Below are positions 11,318-24,847 of a stretch of DNA of 64,000 nt, one piece after another. The stretch covers positions 9,666,722-9,730,721 of the forward strand of contig NC_050477.1 of NCBI RefSeq assembly GCF_013373865.1. Reading direction: 5' to 3'. Each line of letters begins with the position of its first letter. Positions within the stretch are counted from its first letter, which is position 1. Under the pieces are notes generated by a model, which was not told the origin of the DNA, searched no databases, and worked only from the letters and a program-made list of their open reading frames with translations. A program made the translations under genes and the position numbers. This DNA comes from Monomorium pharaonis (taxonomy: Eukaryota; Arthropoda; Insecta; Hymenoptera; Formicidae).

Positions 11318-14300
11318 TATCCCGGAATACAAATCACAAGAATCTGAAATTCTCATGAGACTCGTGTAACTTCTCCCGATGATCATTACGAATATATAGT
11401 CAGCAAACTTTTGCCCTCTTAGCGAAAGTTACTTTTTTTTTTCTTCGAACTAATAATCTGGTCGAAAAGCTCTCGATCTTTCATGTAGCTCTTCCTACGC
11501 GCCCGCTTGTCTTGCATTAATGAAGATGGAGATGTGAAAGTTCTTGATTCATTGACGAGAGATTATTTATTTACTCATTATATGTACTTACTTATTATTA
11601 AGCAAATAAATATTCGGGAACTCATTATGAAAGATAAAAGCGACAACAGTACTACTAGCTAATTAATAAGTAAATTGTAAATTACCCAATTTGGTCATAT
11701 TTTATGACAATGATAAGTTTGTGAAGCAAAGGAAGATCTATTGTGTAATACATCAAGAGTATTTCGACAATTATTACTTTCGTCTCAAGGCGATTTCGAA
11801 TTTTGAACTTGGTTTCCTCCACTCGAAATTGTGAGGCAGTTTCGCTCGATGCAGCTTAAGATCGTAGTCTGAAGTAGTGGCAAGCTACTTAAGCAACACA
11901 ACTCCTGGCCGGGTAGCGTACTCAACTAGTCCGGCATGTTTGCAGGAGCCAGGGCTCCCGAATATATCGCGCGGGAAGATCTCTAAATGCACTTCTGCGG
12001 CTCGCACTATCGCCCGCGATCTCCCCAGGATTCCCTTAACGCAGCGCCAAGAATATACGCCGCGGGAGGATGTAATAAAATATGTACGTCGTCCCGGGAG
12101 GATACTGACGCCCATGTGTGTGTGTCACACGCCCAAAAGTTCCCTACGTGAGCGCGAATTCAGTGGCGTTCGGTGGCTGCCGTTCCTCCGACGAAGAAGA
12201 ACAGCCTTCTGTACGAACTCCGTCAGTTACCAAGTCCGGGGGAAGAAGACTCGATCGGCTCGATCAGCTTGTCGTCATTCGAGGCGGAGTTTCCGCGACG
12301 GAGAAAATCCACAAGCGCCCTCGAGCGACTTTGACAGCCCGGAAAGTTCCGTGACGCGTAACCGGCATGCATTTCGACGACAAAGACGACAAAGACAAGC
12401 TAAATTACGAATTAGCTTTCGCTTATCGTAGATCCGCGGCATTCTGTATTTTATTGTGATAACGTCATTCCTGTCGGATAATCTATTTTATATTAAATAA
12501 AAAAAAAAAACGTTCTGGACTGTATTGCAAATATCTTGTATAATAAATGCTGAAATAAATGTGAAATCTGGGTCGATCGATGCCACTTGATCGAATGCTA
12601 AATAACTTGTGTAATATTGAAACGTCATTGTAACATGCAAAATCAAATTGTATGTGTTAAAACTGAATAAAGAAAATTTAGGTCAACGCTATCATCGGAT
12701 CAAAATAAGTGAAATAGTGACTGCTTTTACTGTTAGTGACTGCTGAACAGAGAAGTTACAAACAGCGATCTTTCAAGTATCGAAATAATAGTAAATAAAA
12801 ATATCCTCTTTTATCAAAATTTCAATATAATTGAGATTTAAGAAAAAAGAAACATTTTTCCGAATCTATTTTTGGTTAAAAATTTGTAATAAAGAAAGGA
12901 ACAGCTTGAACATCTCTTTATTGCAGTTTATTAAATAAAATAAGTAGCAAATATTTTATTAAATGTAATAAAAGAATGATTCAACAATTAAAATAAAAGT
13001 CATCAAAATATCGAAATCTTTACAATTTATATAATATTTACAATTTATATAATATAAATATTTATGAAATTTATGTTTGTTTCGTCCTTATATACCCCAA
13101 TTTAACAAACAAAAGATAATTCTTATAAATATAGCATTTCCAAAATATAACTATATTTTGTATAATATTATGTTTGCAGTCACGCACGCTCGACATTTTG
13201 TTTTTCCTGAAGAAATCACCCTCGAGAATAACTGTATACACGCGTCCCTTGATTCCCTTCGGCGCCCCTTTCACGCGTTTCATGACATCGTTATTTGGTT
13301 ACTGCATCGTCAGTTTTTTCATCATTTTTTGCAACGGTGACATGCACGAAATAACTTGGGACTTGCGCGGGCCAGCGCTCATTCGTGATCGAAATATATA
13401 TTTCTGGCGTGGTGAAATCTCTCTCTCATTCTACGAGTTCCGCGAATAGAAAGTCGGAAGGTAAACAAGAGGCACGCGCGAGAGATGAACGCCGGATCTT
13501 TTATTACGTGAGATCTTTTTGCTCTTTAGCTCTTGCCCTCGTAAGAGAAAAATCAAATTAGACTGGACTGGATTACATTTATTTCGTATTTTGTATTTCA
13601 ACAAAATCTATGTCACAGTTCTGTATTTTTAAAGTCTACAAAGTAATTATATAAAAGTAGTTATATACAAACATACAACTAAAAATGAATATAAAACATT
13701 AAATTTGTAAAGATAAACAAAAAAAAATAAGAGATGACTTTAGATAAACAGTATTAAAAAGGCAATATATATTATTAAAAAAAAACATATGATATGATGC
13801 CTAATAAGATGCCTAATAGGACTATAAAAGTAATTAGTAGAAAATCTTAAATATATCAGACAAGAAAGAATCCGATTTCAAGACTCGAGTAATTAAGCAA
13901 TTAGCAATTAAATATATAAAAGAAATCTATAGAAAAGAGAAAGATATCATTTCCTCGTAAAACCGCAGTAAAAATACGAAGTTTACAAAGCTGTCTCGCA
14001 CGTGAAGAGACGGCAGCAAACTGTCTCCGTCTTTCATTCCTACAAAGAGAAGAAGAGAAATAGGGTAGGAAGGGGAGAATGAGAGATATGTCACGACAGC
14101 ACGAAGGAGCCAATTAGCGAGGATGCACAAAGTCACCCTCGTCGTGCGGGCCGTGTTTTGCATTCGGCACGCAGAGTGCATTGTGCATCTCTGGCATAGT
14201 GCTCGCGCCGCCTCATCCGACAAATTTTCCTGTGAATAGCTTCCGTCCGTGTAAATAGCGTGACGCTGAGCAACGCGGAGATGCAGCAAGCCTCGCGACG

Positions 14301-16545
14301 AGGAATTCGCATGCGCGTCGCTTCACCCGTTAAAAGCCTGTTTGGATGCAACAATTTTCAGGGAGAAACGCGCATACAACCCGTAATGTGTTTTTAACAC
14401 GTTCACTCTAGCGCGTCACATATGTATGACACTTCCATACGCGTAATAGATTTAGCATCGCGTACGTATGACACGTGTACATGATAATAAGTGTTAATTT
14501 GCAAATTTTTAATTTTCACTTAAATAATCAGATTTGATTAATACGTAAACGCGTTCTGTGATAATTTTTGTGTGATATTGCCAAATAACGAATTTTGGCA
14601 TCTATATGAATGTAAAATTCATGCAAATAGTGATTCGATGAAAAATATTCCTATCATTTGTTATACTACCAAAAACAACCACCTTAAGCAAAAAAAAAAA
14701 ATACATTTATTTAAAGATTAATATTGTATAACAGAATAATACTACAGTCCTACAATGCGTGATATTTGTTTTTTAGAAGTTTCATAATAATAACGAAATT
14801 TACATTAAATGTATAAATCATGAGATGATGTTTGTGTTGACAATGTTAATGTATGTTTAAATAAAGATTCGGAAGGTCGCTATGATTTTAATGAATTCAA
14901 ATTTCAACGATGTAAACAACTAATTCTATAACATTAACTAATTATAGCATTAATTTCAGGATTTCATATCAGTGTAACACTGATATTCCGATGTAATAAG
15001 ATACTTATATTCCAATAATATTTATAATAATATGATGTTTTGACAAAATTTTACAGAAGAGAGAAGAATAATTTCAAAAATGTAAAAAAGACCACGTTAC
15101 TTTACCTTTAACTGTAAGAGCAAAAAAATACGAATTTTAAGATTATTATACTTATTTCTAAAAAATTCTTTATAATATATATTTTTATATATTTATATAT
15201 TATTTATTTTATATATTTTATATATTATTATGTGTCTGTGTCAATAATTTTCAATAGTGTTTTTCTAAGTAAGCTTAGAGTATATAAGCTTCAAGTATAA
15301 GATACTTTTTGCAATATCCGAATTAAATTTCTCGAAATCGATTTTCTTTCCTTTTACTTTTGTTTTCTTCCTTGGAAAACCAGTTATCCGAGAATTTATA
15401 TCAACAACGCTTATTGCGCTTGTTCGTCCGATTTTGTCGGGACCAGCGATGGAGGTGCTTACGGCGCGATTGAGCTTTTGTTTGTTCTAAAGTCGATCGT
15501 CTTAGCGGTTTTACGGTGCCGCGAACAGCTTCCTCAGCTTGGCGCTTCTCTCGATCCCCTTAGCCTAAATGAAACAGTACCTAATCCTGTTATCCGCTCG
15601 CGAATTCTATCTATATGTCATGTATACTACCTCCTAAGGTGCTCCCGAAGGTCAATTTATTCTATTGCGAATTTATTGCACTTCGGTGAACTGTCCTTAA
15701 AATAAAATGTTTTATTACTGCAATTTTCTATTCTCGTCAAGTCGCCATTATATTTATCTTATGTCAGACAAAATGTCAATATTCTTTCATTATAAAAGTT
15801 AAGAGACACTGCTCTACGAGAAAGAAACAGTCAACCTTCGCAAAAAAAGTCTTGCACGGTAACGAGACGCGAAGAAAAATCCGAGAATTTCAAACTCTCT
15901 CCTTTATAGTCATTACAACGATTCCAGTTTTCTCGGCGAGGCACGATGATTCGTGCAACGATGCCGGCCGGTAATTTGCATCGAAATCGCTCCTCTTGAC
16001 GCGTTTGTATCTCGCGTATTCTGAACAATCGTGAACGTAATCCTCCACACTAGCGTAGCCCACACACTTTTAATAATAAAAATAAACGTATACATAATAT
16101 ACATAAACATTTATCTAACATAATATAATAAATTTATCAATATTTTCTTATATATCGATAGTATCTCGGAAATGTTTCACATTTTTTAATACTTATAACG
16201 ACTTTAATAATTAATTTTATTATCCGTTTTTATATTTGATATGGAATAAATTTTTCTTTAAATAATTCTATATAAAAGAATTAAATATTTAAAAAATCAA
16301 AAAATTAAAATTAAGATTTCTTTTCTCTATTAAAGTCTATAAAACATAATTTTACATTACAAAACATATATAACAAAGAAAATATAAATCCTTTCTTATT
16401 CTAATATAAAATAATAAAATACTAAGTCTTTGATATGCCATTTTGTATTAAAATATCAATAGATATTAAACACATTTTTTTCTGTCGATATTAATATACT
16501 GAGTAACAATAGCAAAGAACGTTCATTAACAGCCGATTTTGCAAA
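11315..16545. other. non-coding DNA with one GC-rich patch
   Basis: A CpG-rich patch at 11880-12430 keeps a 184-codon plus-strand frame open. Its basic, low-information translation resembles no family, and a minus-strand frame overlaps it, so I do not call a gene. The rest is AT-rich. There is a perfect 10-base inverted repeat with a one-base spacer at 14966-14986 (ATATCAGTGT / ACACTGATAT). Short tandem repeats occur near 13021-13056 and 13793-13820. Confidence 0.4.
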
Positions 16546-16547
16546 CT

Positions 16548-16828
16548 GGCAAGTAGTAATGGACACCTAGCAGGCAGTACCGCTCTACCGACAGTAATAA
16601 CAGCTGCCAGAGGCCAGACGAAAAGATCGCTGCGCCGAAAGTAGCGCTGAACGTCGATGGTCAGACGAGCACACCGGCGCACCGAGAGTAGTGCAGAATG
16701 CCCACCGGTCAGACGCGCCGAAAGTAGTAGCGGACAACCACCGGTCGGACGTAGAGAGCGCGCCGTCAAAAGTAGCTGACGCCCAGCGGCGTGGAGACTG
16801 TCGCATCGAAAGTAGTTACGGACAACGG
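16548..16828. repeat. degenerate GC-rich minisatellite, about 5-6 units
   Basis: Units of roughly 36-45 bases repeat head to tail. The recognisable core is GCGCCGAAAGTAG followed by a variable GCGGACAACC part and then CACCGGTCAGACG. The clearest copies start near 16631, 16676, 16717 and 16757, with poorer ones at both ends. Both strands have frames that translate the repeat (for example SDRW...TTFGA on the minus strand), which follows from unit lengths near multiples of three. I see no reason to call it coding. Confidence 0.8.
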
Positions 16829-19800
16829 CACACAGCCGAGACTCTTTCTCCTTGGAAAAGTATCACCCACGGGACGCCGGCATTACGCAAGAGACATAAC
16901 GTCGTTTCAGCGAGTTCCGTTTTCCTCTCACCGCTCCAGGTGCCTTTCGTCCTCGTCTCTCTCGCGCCGAGTTTTTCGCATTCAACAGAATTGCTGCGAG
17001 GGCGAGCTCGCCTCGCGCGGTAATGGACTTTTTTCATGACGATACCGAAGTGCACACAGGTGAGGAGGAAGACGAGGTGGACTCTCTCGTCCTTAATAAT
17101 GTCGTCTCGCGATAATTGCTCGCGCTAAATGCACACGCGGATTCTCAAGAACACATCGTCGTCACTAATGACGTATAATCGAACGGTTCATTTTGAAAAT
17201 AAAATGCATTTAAAATAGAAATCTCTTATCCCGCTTTTTTTTCAAAAAGATACCATGTAGATAAATACAAATAAAATATCCCTTATTTTTAATTTAAATA
17301 TTTACTGCAATTATGAAATATTAACATATTATTAAATAAAAAATTTAATCTAAAAAATTAAAAAATATATAGGTACGCTTGAAAACTTAGTATTTTCCCA
17401 TAATTTATAATTTTTGAAAAATATGTAAAACTCACAATTCGTTTATAATTACAATATTTCACATGTATGAGTACAAGTATTTCTAATGCATATATGTTCT
17501 CATGTGGATCTAATCTTAGCCCTCCAGTATTCTCGAGGCGTAAATTAGTTTGTCGAAACCATCGCGGTAATAAATCTACACAAACAAAGGGGTCGTAGTT
17601 AAGCAAGGAAGCACTTGTCTCAGTATCGTCTAGTGTATCGTACATAAATCTAAATAGATCCAACAATTCTGCACATCTTACATAAAACGTAAAACTTACA
17701 CAGATAGTAAAAATATATCAAATTATGTATCAATGCATTATAAAAAAATATACTTATATCCGTAAGTTAATCAATTTTACAAAATATTAATAAATATAAA
17801 GTAAACTAAAACTTTTCATTAAGTATGCGAGATGCAAACTAAAGATTTATCATTAAAGACAATACGATGAGCCCGCAAAATTTCAATCTCGTCACAGCAT
17901 GCAAAAAGGACCGGAAGCGGAATGCAGCAGGGCTGCATTATACCAACGGACGCGTAAAACACGTGTACACGGGGGACGTCGCGCGTTAAGCGAGGGAGGA
18001 TCATTAATATCACGAACGTCGGCGCAACCGAGGCGGACCGGGCCGAGATTGTGTGTCCTAGGTCGCCGTTTCTTTCCCAGTAAAGTTCTCCGCTGCACAG
18101 GGGAGCGATACGGGGCGTGACGCAACGTGGCGGCGAGTCGCGCACGCGACTCATCCCTCTCGTTTTTCTTCATTTCGCCCCGCCTAATCCGATCCCCTCG
18201 TTTACGGCCGATACCGCGAAAAACGAGGAAGCCACCCTCACTTGCCGGAGCACGTACCTCGTTGAGCCCCTAATTCGTCGTAGCTGCACCTCGCGCAGCC
18301 CTGCACCGTCCTACAGTCCAACTCCGTCTGCGCGCGAAAGCCTTTAAACCTAACGATCTGCGATTCTTTCGCAACCCCGCAGCTGTTCCATTATGGTGAT
18401 CCGCGAAAGACGGATGGAATCATGATCGTGGAATGGATATCGTGAATCAATTCTCAAGAGACCTGATATTATAATAAAAGAGATATAAAATTGATTTATG
18501 ACGTGCTATTAACAGAAATAATATGCTAATGGCTACATAATTTCATATTCATTTTCATATATCGAGTAACTCGCTGTTAATCAACTATCAAAAACAATCA
18601 TTTGTCTTAAAAAAAAGTTTATTAAAAACAGATTAGTAATAAAAAATTTTTTTCTAATTATACGTATTCTATATTTTTAATTTTAGAGTTAAGCATATTT
18701 ATAGCATATATATTTGTATATAGTAATATAATTTTTACATTTATTTCATGCGTTATGTTATCTTCAACTAATGTTATTAATGTTAAACAATATGATAAAT
18801 AATAATGTATGGTAATACGAATAATATAATATAACGAAAATGGTTTATGTAAATTAATTGCGCGCTCGTATCAAGTATCACAAACATAAAAAGATATATC
18901 TAAAGATTTTAGGAAATATTCTCAAAACCAGCTAATATCAAGTTTAATAAAATAAAAAATAAGTTTGCATTTGTTTTATTTAATTATTAACTTTTCAATA
19001 AAACAAACAGAATGGTACAGTTTTTATTAAAAATATTTTGTAAACATATTGAACATAATCTCTCTTCTGATCCACTTTTGCAAATTTAATGTATGTTTCG
19101 GGATAATTTTTGCATTATTTATCGACTGCAATTGACAATGCATGTTAACAGGCATAGATCAATTATCATTGTCATGCCGATATAATTATCTGCTTTGTAA
19201 ATTAATATACAATTAACAATTCTAACAATGCTACTCGATACTGAAACGAGATTTTACTAGCATCATAAAAGGTAAAGCACAATCCAATCTATGTATATCT
19301 CAATAAAGTTAAATAAGACGTACATTCAAATATTAAAATTAGGAAATATCTATTTTTTAAACGGATGAATTTGTATGTAAGTGTTAAAATCTATAATAAA
19401 ATCCTTTTATTGCTTAGAGCTTATATAGAAGTTTTAGATATTAATAAAGCTCGACCAAAACAATCTCTTTTTAATTTCAGTCAAAATCGAAATCTAATCA
19501 AAACTTCAATTTTTAACCGAAACTGGCTGTAACCAAAACCAAAACCGAATTTTCGGTCAAACTCTAGCTATGAATATAAAGTTATTAATACGCCAGACAC
19601 TTTTAATATAATAAAATAATCTTTGATAAGATAACTTCATTTGAAATCGCCAAGAATAAGTATCGGTTTAGTCCAACTGCTATTTTCCTTCTACCATACA
19701 GACAAATTCCATTGAAAATTGCTGGCCGGACGTGAAAAGATGGTATGCCACGAAGTTGGCTAGAAAATTCTTTCACAAGTATGCGACGACCGTAGAGGGT

Positions 19801-20343
19801 CGCGACGAACCTTGTAGGGATAAAGATCGGGATGGCATTAACCGAATGCACGAAGAAACGCGACTTCGACGTGCTGCAAGATCCGAGGGACGCATTCGTT
19901 CCTGTGATACCTCTTCCTTTTCCCCGCTCGGTCAATTATCCGGAACAGTGCAGGGTAATTAAACGAAATGCATTCCCGGATAAGCTGCAGATTTCCCACT
20001 GAAACTTGGCGTATTACACTTCCGAAGAATTCGCAGCATTCTGGACTCGTGTCTTGGACTCGTTCTTGGGACAATTCGAAAGAAGAGAATTCGACACAAA
20101 AGAAAATAGCTTCAGCAATAAAGAAAAACCAATTATTAATTATATTCTTTCTATTGAATATTTTGCGCCCCTGAAATCAACGTTGCACACAAAGTTCAAT
20201 AAGACAATGCTAATTTAATATACCAATTCCCTAGCATAATAATACATATCTTATTACTATGAATACAAACTGTAGAAAAAATTTTCAACACAACAAAAAT
20301 AATCGCCTATTATTTTCAAAAGAATTAAAAAATTATTTGCTTT
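16829..20343. other. non-coding DNA
   Basis: CpG-rich to about 17110, with CACAG/GTGAGG at 17054-17064 giving a possible plus-strand splice donor but no supported exon. AT-rich to 17890, CpG-rich from 17890 to 18360 without a recognisable frame, then AT-rich. Around 19450-19570 there are repeated CCAAAAC and CGAAA motifs bounded by GCTCGACCAAAA and TCGGTCAAACTCTAGC. These may be a decayed DNA-transposon end pair, without a clear target duplication. Confidence 0.4.
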
Positions 20344-20568
20344 TATACTGAAAAAAAAAAAAAAAAAAAAAATAGTTTGGTAACAGTTAAAAGCAAATAT
20401 TAACTATTGGATAAAATAATACCAATTAAATGTTTGATTAATACAACCAAAGATAACTGTACTTTTCTAAGTATTATGTAAGTATACCCAAATTTAATAA
20501 TATCTACTTACTAAACATTTAAAGAAGTAAAATTATTTTATCATTATCAAACTCTTTTTCAGTGTATA
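20344..20568. mobile_element. palindromic MITE, CACTGA-end group
   Basis: A unit of about 225 bases starting TATACTGAAAAA and ending TTTTTCAGTGTATA. The termini are followed inward by AGTTTGGTAACAG on the left and, in reverse complement, AGTTTGATAATGA on the right. The middle is a second palindrome: TACTTTTCTAAGTATTATG near 20460 pairs with the inverted copy near 20520. An A run of 22 (20351-20372) has expanded inside the left end. The interior strongly resembles the element at about 42553-42876. TATA flanks both ends and could be a TA-type duplication. No protein is encoded. Confidence 0.65.
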
Positions 20569-22001
20569 CAATTTTTCTATAATAAACAATTGTTAATTTA
20601 TTGAGTCATACACACACTCTCTTTTCTGAATAAATAAGTCTTAACGCAGAGTACTGTCCCGGAATGATACATTTTTATAAGCAATGGCGAAGAGAAATTC
20701 TCCAGCAGCGCGGAGGTGGATAAAGAGAAATGATTAATCATGCTCCAGAGTCAGGACCATCACCACCGTACCCCTCCTCCCCAACGCAGCACGGGATGGA
20801 ACAAACGCCGCGAGAACGTCCCAACTAATTCGGTTTTTCTTACCCCTCGCGGAGCGCAGATGTTTTGTCCGATGAAAATTCGTCTCCCCGTTTATCCACT
20901 TCGCTAATTGCAATCATCGTCATCATACTTTGAATAACTTTCCACGACAAACCTCTAAGTCTCATGCATAAAAGAAAAACAGGTTAAGCTCGACTATACG
21001 TCAACTTATTATTAATTCCCCAGTAATTCTATAACGTACATTGAAAATTTGAATTTTTTGGCAAAATAAAACTCGATTAAAGGTTTCCCTAATTTTTTAT
21101 GGCGTGCAGAAAATTCTTCTACGTTATAAAAGCTAAAACGTTATTAAAAATTAACATTTTGCCCTTTTATAGATATGTACACACGTGAAATCACATACAA
21201 GTATCAAATTTCTGATAAAAGGTGTACACCACGCGCGTTTCCTGTCAAATATCACGTGTCGCATATTCCGATGTAACGTATCAACAGCGTAAAATGTGCT
21301 GCGTTTTTGAAAGAACATCGCCGCTATATCGTCGCGATATCGTGTTAGGGAGTGTTCCGTATAAATAGCGGTCTATTTTATTCAGCCACGCGAGCGAGAG
21401 AGAGCGAGCGAGGCGGCCGCGCTTGGAAGCTGGTGGGATTGAACCCGAATGTAAACCCCTCACGGTACGGTACTCGCCAGCAAACGGAAAACCCGCGGCA
21501 CCGTTCGTAAGTAATCTCATTTGACCCATTTCCTTGTGTGTAACAGGCAAGCGGAGCCAGACTTCCTCGTAGAGAAAGACTTCTCGAGGCGAGTGCGCTC
21601 CGCGCGAAATTCGGTAAAAGCGAGTTTTGTACGTTCCTTCCTTCTGTATCCTTTCTTTTTCCCCCTTTTTTTTCTCCTCACATTTTTTTGCTACCTTTGA
21701 ATACGTTGTTCTTAATCCACGTGCTACGCGAATGAGTCGCCTGGTAAAAAATTGCGCACCGAAATCAAAGAACGTCCAACCAACCCATCGGACAACTTTT
21801 TCTCGCGGAGACAGGCGTCGCGCGCACGTCATCGTCTACGAACGCATAACGTAAGTACCGCTAATTATTAATATTTCACGTTACACGTACACGGTTTTCG
21901 TCGAGAAGTACTCACGGCTGAATAAAGCGAACTCGAGCGAATTAGTTTCAGTAGGATTAATCGTGTCAGCGGTTAGGCTAGCCACGATATTCTCTCTCCT
22001 G

Positions 22002-22006
<5 letters not shown>
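20569..22006. other. non-coding DNA, CpG-rich from about 21280
   Basis: A 183-codon minus-strand frame (21281-21832) and a 75-codon plus-strand frame overlap; neither resembles a known protein. GTAAGT at about 21851 on the plus strand is a possible donor, but no exon can be defined upstream. Confidence 0.35.

Positions 22007-22070
<64 letters not shown>
22007..22070. repeat. (TC)32 microsatellite
   Basis: Sixty-four bases of uninterrupted TC, followed by a short CA run. Frames reading through it (REREREREs on the minus strand) are repeat translations. Confidence 0.97.
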
Positions 22071-22076
<6 letters not shown>

Positions 22077-24492
22077 TTCCTCCTCCCTGAAGATCTCAAA
22101 ACAGAACAGAATCTCCGGGGAGAATTCATATGAATTTCAAGCAGCAATTTCAGTAGTTTTGCTTGACTAACGTATTTTTTAAATAAAAGTGGAAGGGTCA
22201 ACTCGTACCAAGAATACACTGTCTAAAGAAAAAATAGTTACTAAAAATATTATATTAGAAAATAAAAAAAGCGATTTAATAAAATTTCGAGACACGAGCA
22301 GTGGATTTCGGCAAATATCGCAAGCAAGTTTCTTGATGAAAAAAAGTAATGGCTCAAAGCCTTTGTCAAATATTCCGTTATTGAAAATACGAATGATATT
22401 CCATGATGACTGTATCGGTTATTGATTCCAGTGACCGGACTGTTGTACTATTTGGATCTATTGTCTCAATCCAATTCCATTCGACTGACTGTGTATCCAG
22501 TTATCTGTACGTTCAACCATCCATTCGTCTATCTCCCAACTAAATGTTCCGGAAGTTCAATCACCGGCGCCCCGACAATCAGATGATAATTATTTGCCGC
22601 GAGAGAAATGAACCCTACTTTTGTGCGACTTCTCTCGCGACAGGCACGGAAATTTCTCTAGTAATATGGAGGAAAAATTGAGTCCGCGGCGTGTATGTAC
22701 ATTCAAGCACCGTGAATAAATAAAGGGAAATGAAGAAGAAAATCAGTAGCAAAAGCTAATGGAAAAATAGACGAATAAAAACCAAAGATCGCCTATTATG
22801 TCAGAGAGACCTCGTTGGAATGTTGTATTAATGTGGTAGCCGCGCAATTTCAAATTCTCATCACTTAAGGTATTCACCATTATCTAAGATTTTACATGAA
22901 ATTCCTGATAATACAACATGGAAATTATTCATGCAATTTCTCTATCATTTTCTTTTAAAATATTATTAATATAAACGTATAATACCGCAACAAAATAAAT
23001 TACAGTTTCAAATTTCTTTTAAATTACTTGGTTCAAAAAATTATTAATGTATCAGAATACAAAAATAAAACTTAATTCAAAAGATGAGTTGTGTTACATT
23101 TTCTTAATTCTTACATTTTTCTTCTCCAGCAGCTTTTCAAACGCACATGTATTGTAAACTTAAAAGATTAGAATTAGGATTAATATCATACGAAAAGAAA
23201 GATGAGTTTTGACTAATCCGCACGTAAATATTAACGTAATAGGAAAAATCTGAAGTGACAATCGATTCTATTGTGACATGTTCGTTCAGAAGCGCGATAA
23301 AGTGTCGGCACTATTGGTCGTACAGTGTCGGAATGCAGGGCGATTAAATTGCCTACCGAAATCTTTCCTTTTATTTCGACGAATCAATTCACGCCATGTT
23401 GGCACAGCCAATGATAAAAGAGACGAAGTTCGCCGCAGGCGGCGAAACATGGTTGCGAGAGTGATAGAGACAGCTACTGTATACGACGAGAACAAAATTG
23501 CAATCCTCGCTGGTAAACCCTTTTTTTCCAATTCGAATTTTTTGCGGCCTTATGTAGTCGAGTTCTGCAATAGTCGAAGGCCACGAACATTCTCTAAATT
23601 ACTAATTGCAATAGTCAAATCAGCATCTACTTTTAATCTTTAAACAAATGTGTTAAGAATGTTTAATTTAAAAATACAGATGCTCACTTTTGTGACATTA
23701 TTGTCAGAAAATTATTTTATTTAAAAAATGTGTTTAAATATATATATATATTATTATAATACGTACGTTTTAAAATTATCAATTATTATAATCATTAATT
23801 ATTTTCAGAAACTTTTACACAAAATTAAATTCTCTATTGCAAAATAAAAACTTATATAACTTATTTGCAAATAAATTTACACTTACTTCAGCGTGTCAAA
23901 ATCTTTCTAAAAATGTGATTCTCAAATTGACAATCAAGTATTCGCGTATTTCACACACATGTATTGTGACGATATCAGTGTCGTCGTTACCTGGACCCTG
24001 CAACCAATAAATCGATGAATAGCGAACGAAAGTGCCGTCGAGGTTGATTCATAGAGAGTAGTACTCCGCCGGTTAAAATATTCAACGGGTTTCTGGTTCG
24101 GCAAACACACGAGATCGGACGTTATATCGCGCGGTCAAGAAGATAATTTGTTGCGCGGTCGACGAGAAGCCGAATTCCAATGTTGTGCCCGCGAGTTTTC
24201 GTCATTCCCACTTCCTCCACATGTAAATACGACGAAGTTAATAATTAGGAGCGGAAGCGATTCCGCTATCCGCCGCCGACATATACCCGGCAAACGTATA
24301 ACGAGTTTCTGTTTGAGTAACGAGAGACAGCGCGCACCGTCAGTCGGTGCCGCATTTCCTTAGGATTCTCGGGAAAAAAGTTGAACATGTGCATGTGTGT
24401 ACTATTTGCCTGAACTTTGAATAGGGCCAAAAGAACGCAAGGCTGTAACTGAATATCTGCTGTAGATCTTTGAATTATTTTATCTTAAAGAA
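22077..24492. other. AT-rich non-coding DNA
   Basis: No supported gene. A 121-codon frame at 23278-23643 has no recognisable motif. A modest CpG-rich patch lies at 23990-24360. Confidence 0.4.
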
Positions 24493-24847
24493 CACTAAGA
24501 AAAAAACATGTGATATTTGGGACTAGAATTGCACAGTAAAATAGTGATAGTCAGGAATATCATTTTTACAGTAATTATTAAAATAATATTGATAGTAATA
24601 GAGTATACTTATAGTGATTGTTTTATGGTACAACTTACTATGTGAATATCTCCATTTTGGCAACCATATCATAAGTTGTGTAGACCAATATTATGAGAAC
24701 TTTATAAGATAGTTTATAATTTATATACTATAATTTATATACAAACTATAATTTATATTGAATAACTATAAAAACGTGGTTGAGTTAAAAAATAATTGTA
24801 AATTATATTGATATTATGGTTACCGCAACTATTTTTTTCTCTCGGTG
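24493..24847. mobile_element. candidate MITE with CACT-AGAAAAAA ends
   Basis: A 355-base segment beginning CACTAAGAAAAAA, whose other end in reverse complement reads CACCGAGAGAAAAAAA. Subterminally, CAACCATATCAT and GTAACCATAATATC occur in opposite orientation. The interior holds three near-copies of TATAATTTATATA (about 24717-24760). The ends match the CACTGA-type tips of the elements at 77, 20344 and about 42553. No clear target duplication is seen and nothing is encoded. The exact borders are inferred from the end motif. Confidence 0.5.

Noticed and set aside
11877..12431. 184-codon plus-strand frame
   Set aside because: Basic, low-information translation with no recognisable domain, GC-rich context, an overlapping minus-strand frame and no clear splice context. 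Probably a chance frame.
21281..21832. 183-codon minus-strand frame
   Set aside because: No domain recognised, overlapped by a plus-strand frame, CpG-rich composition.
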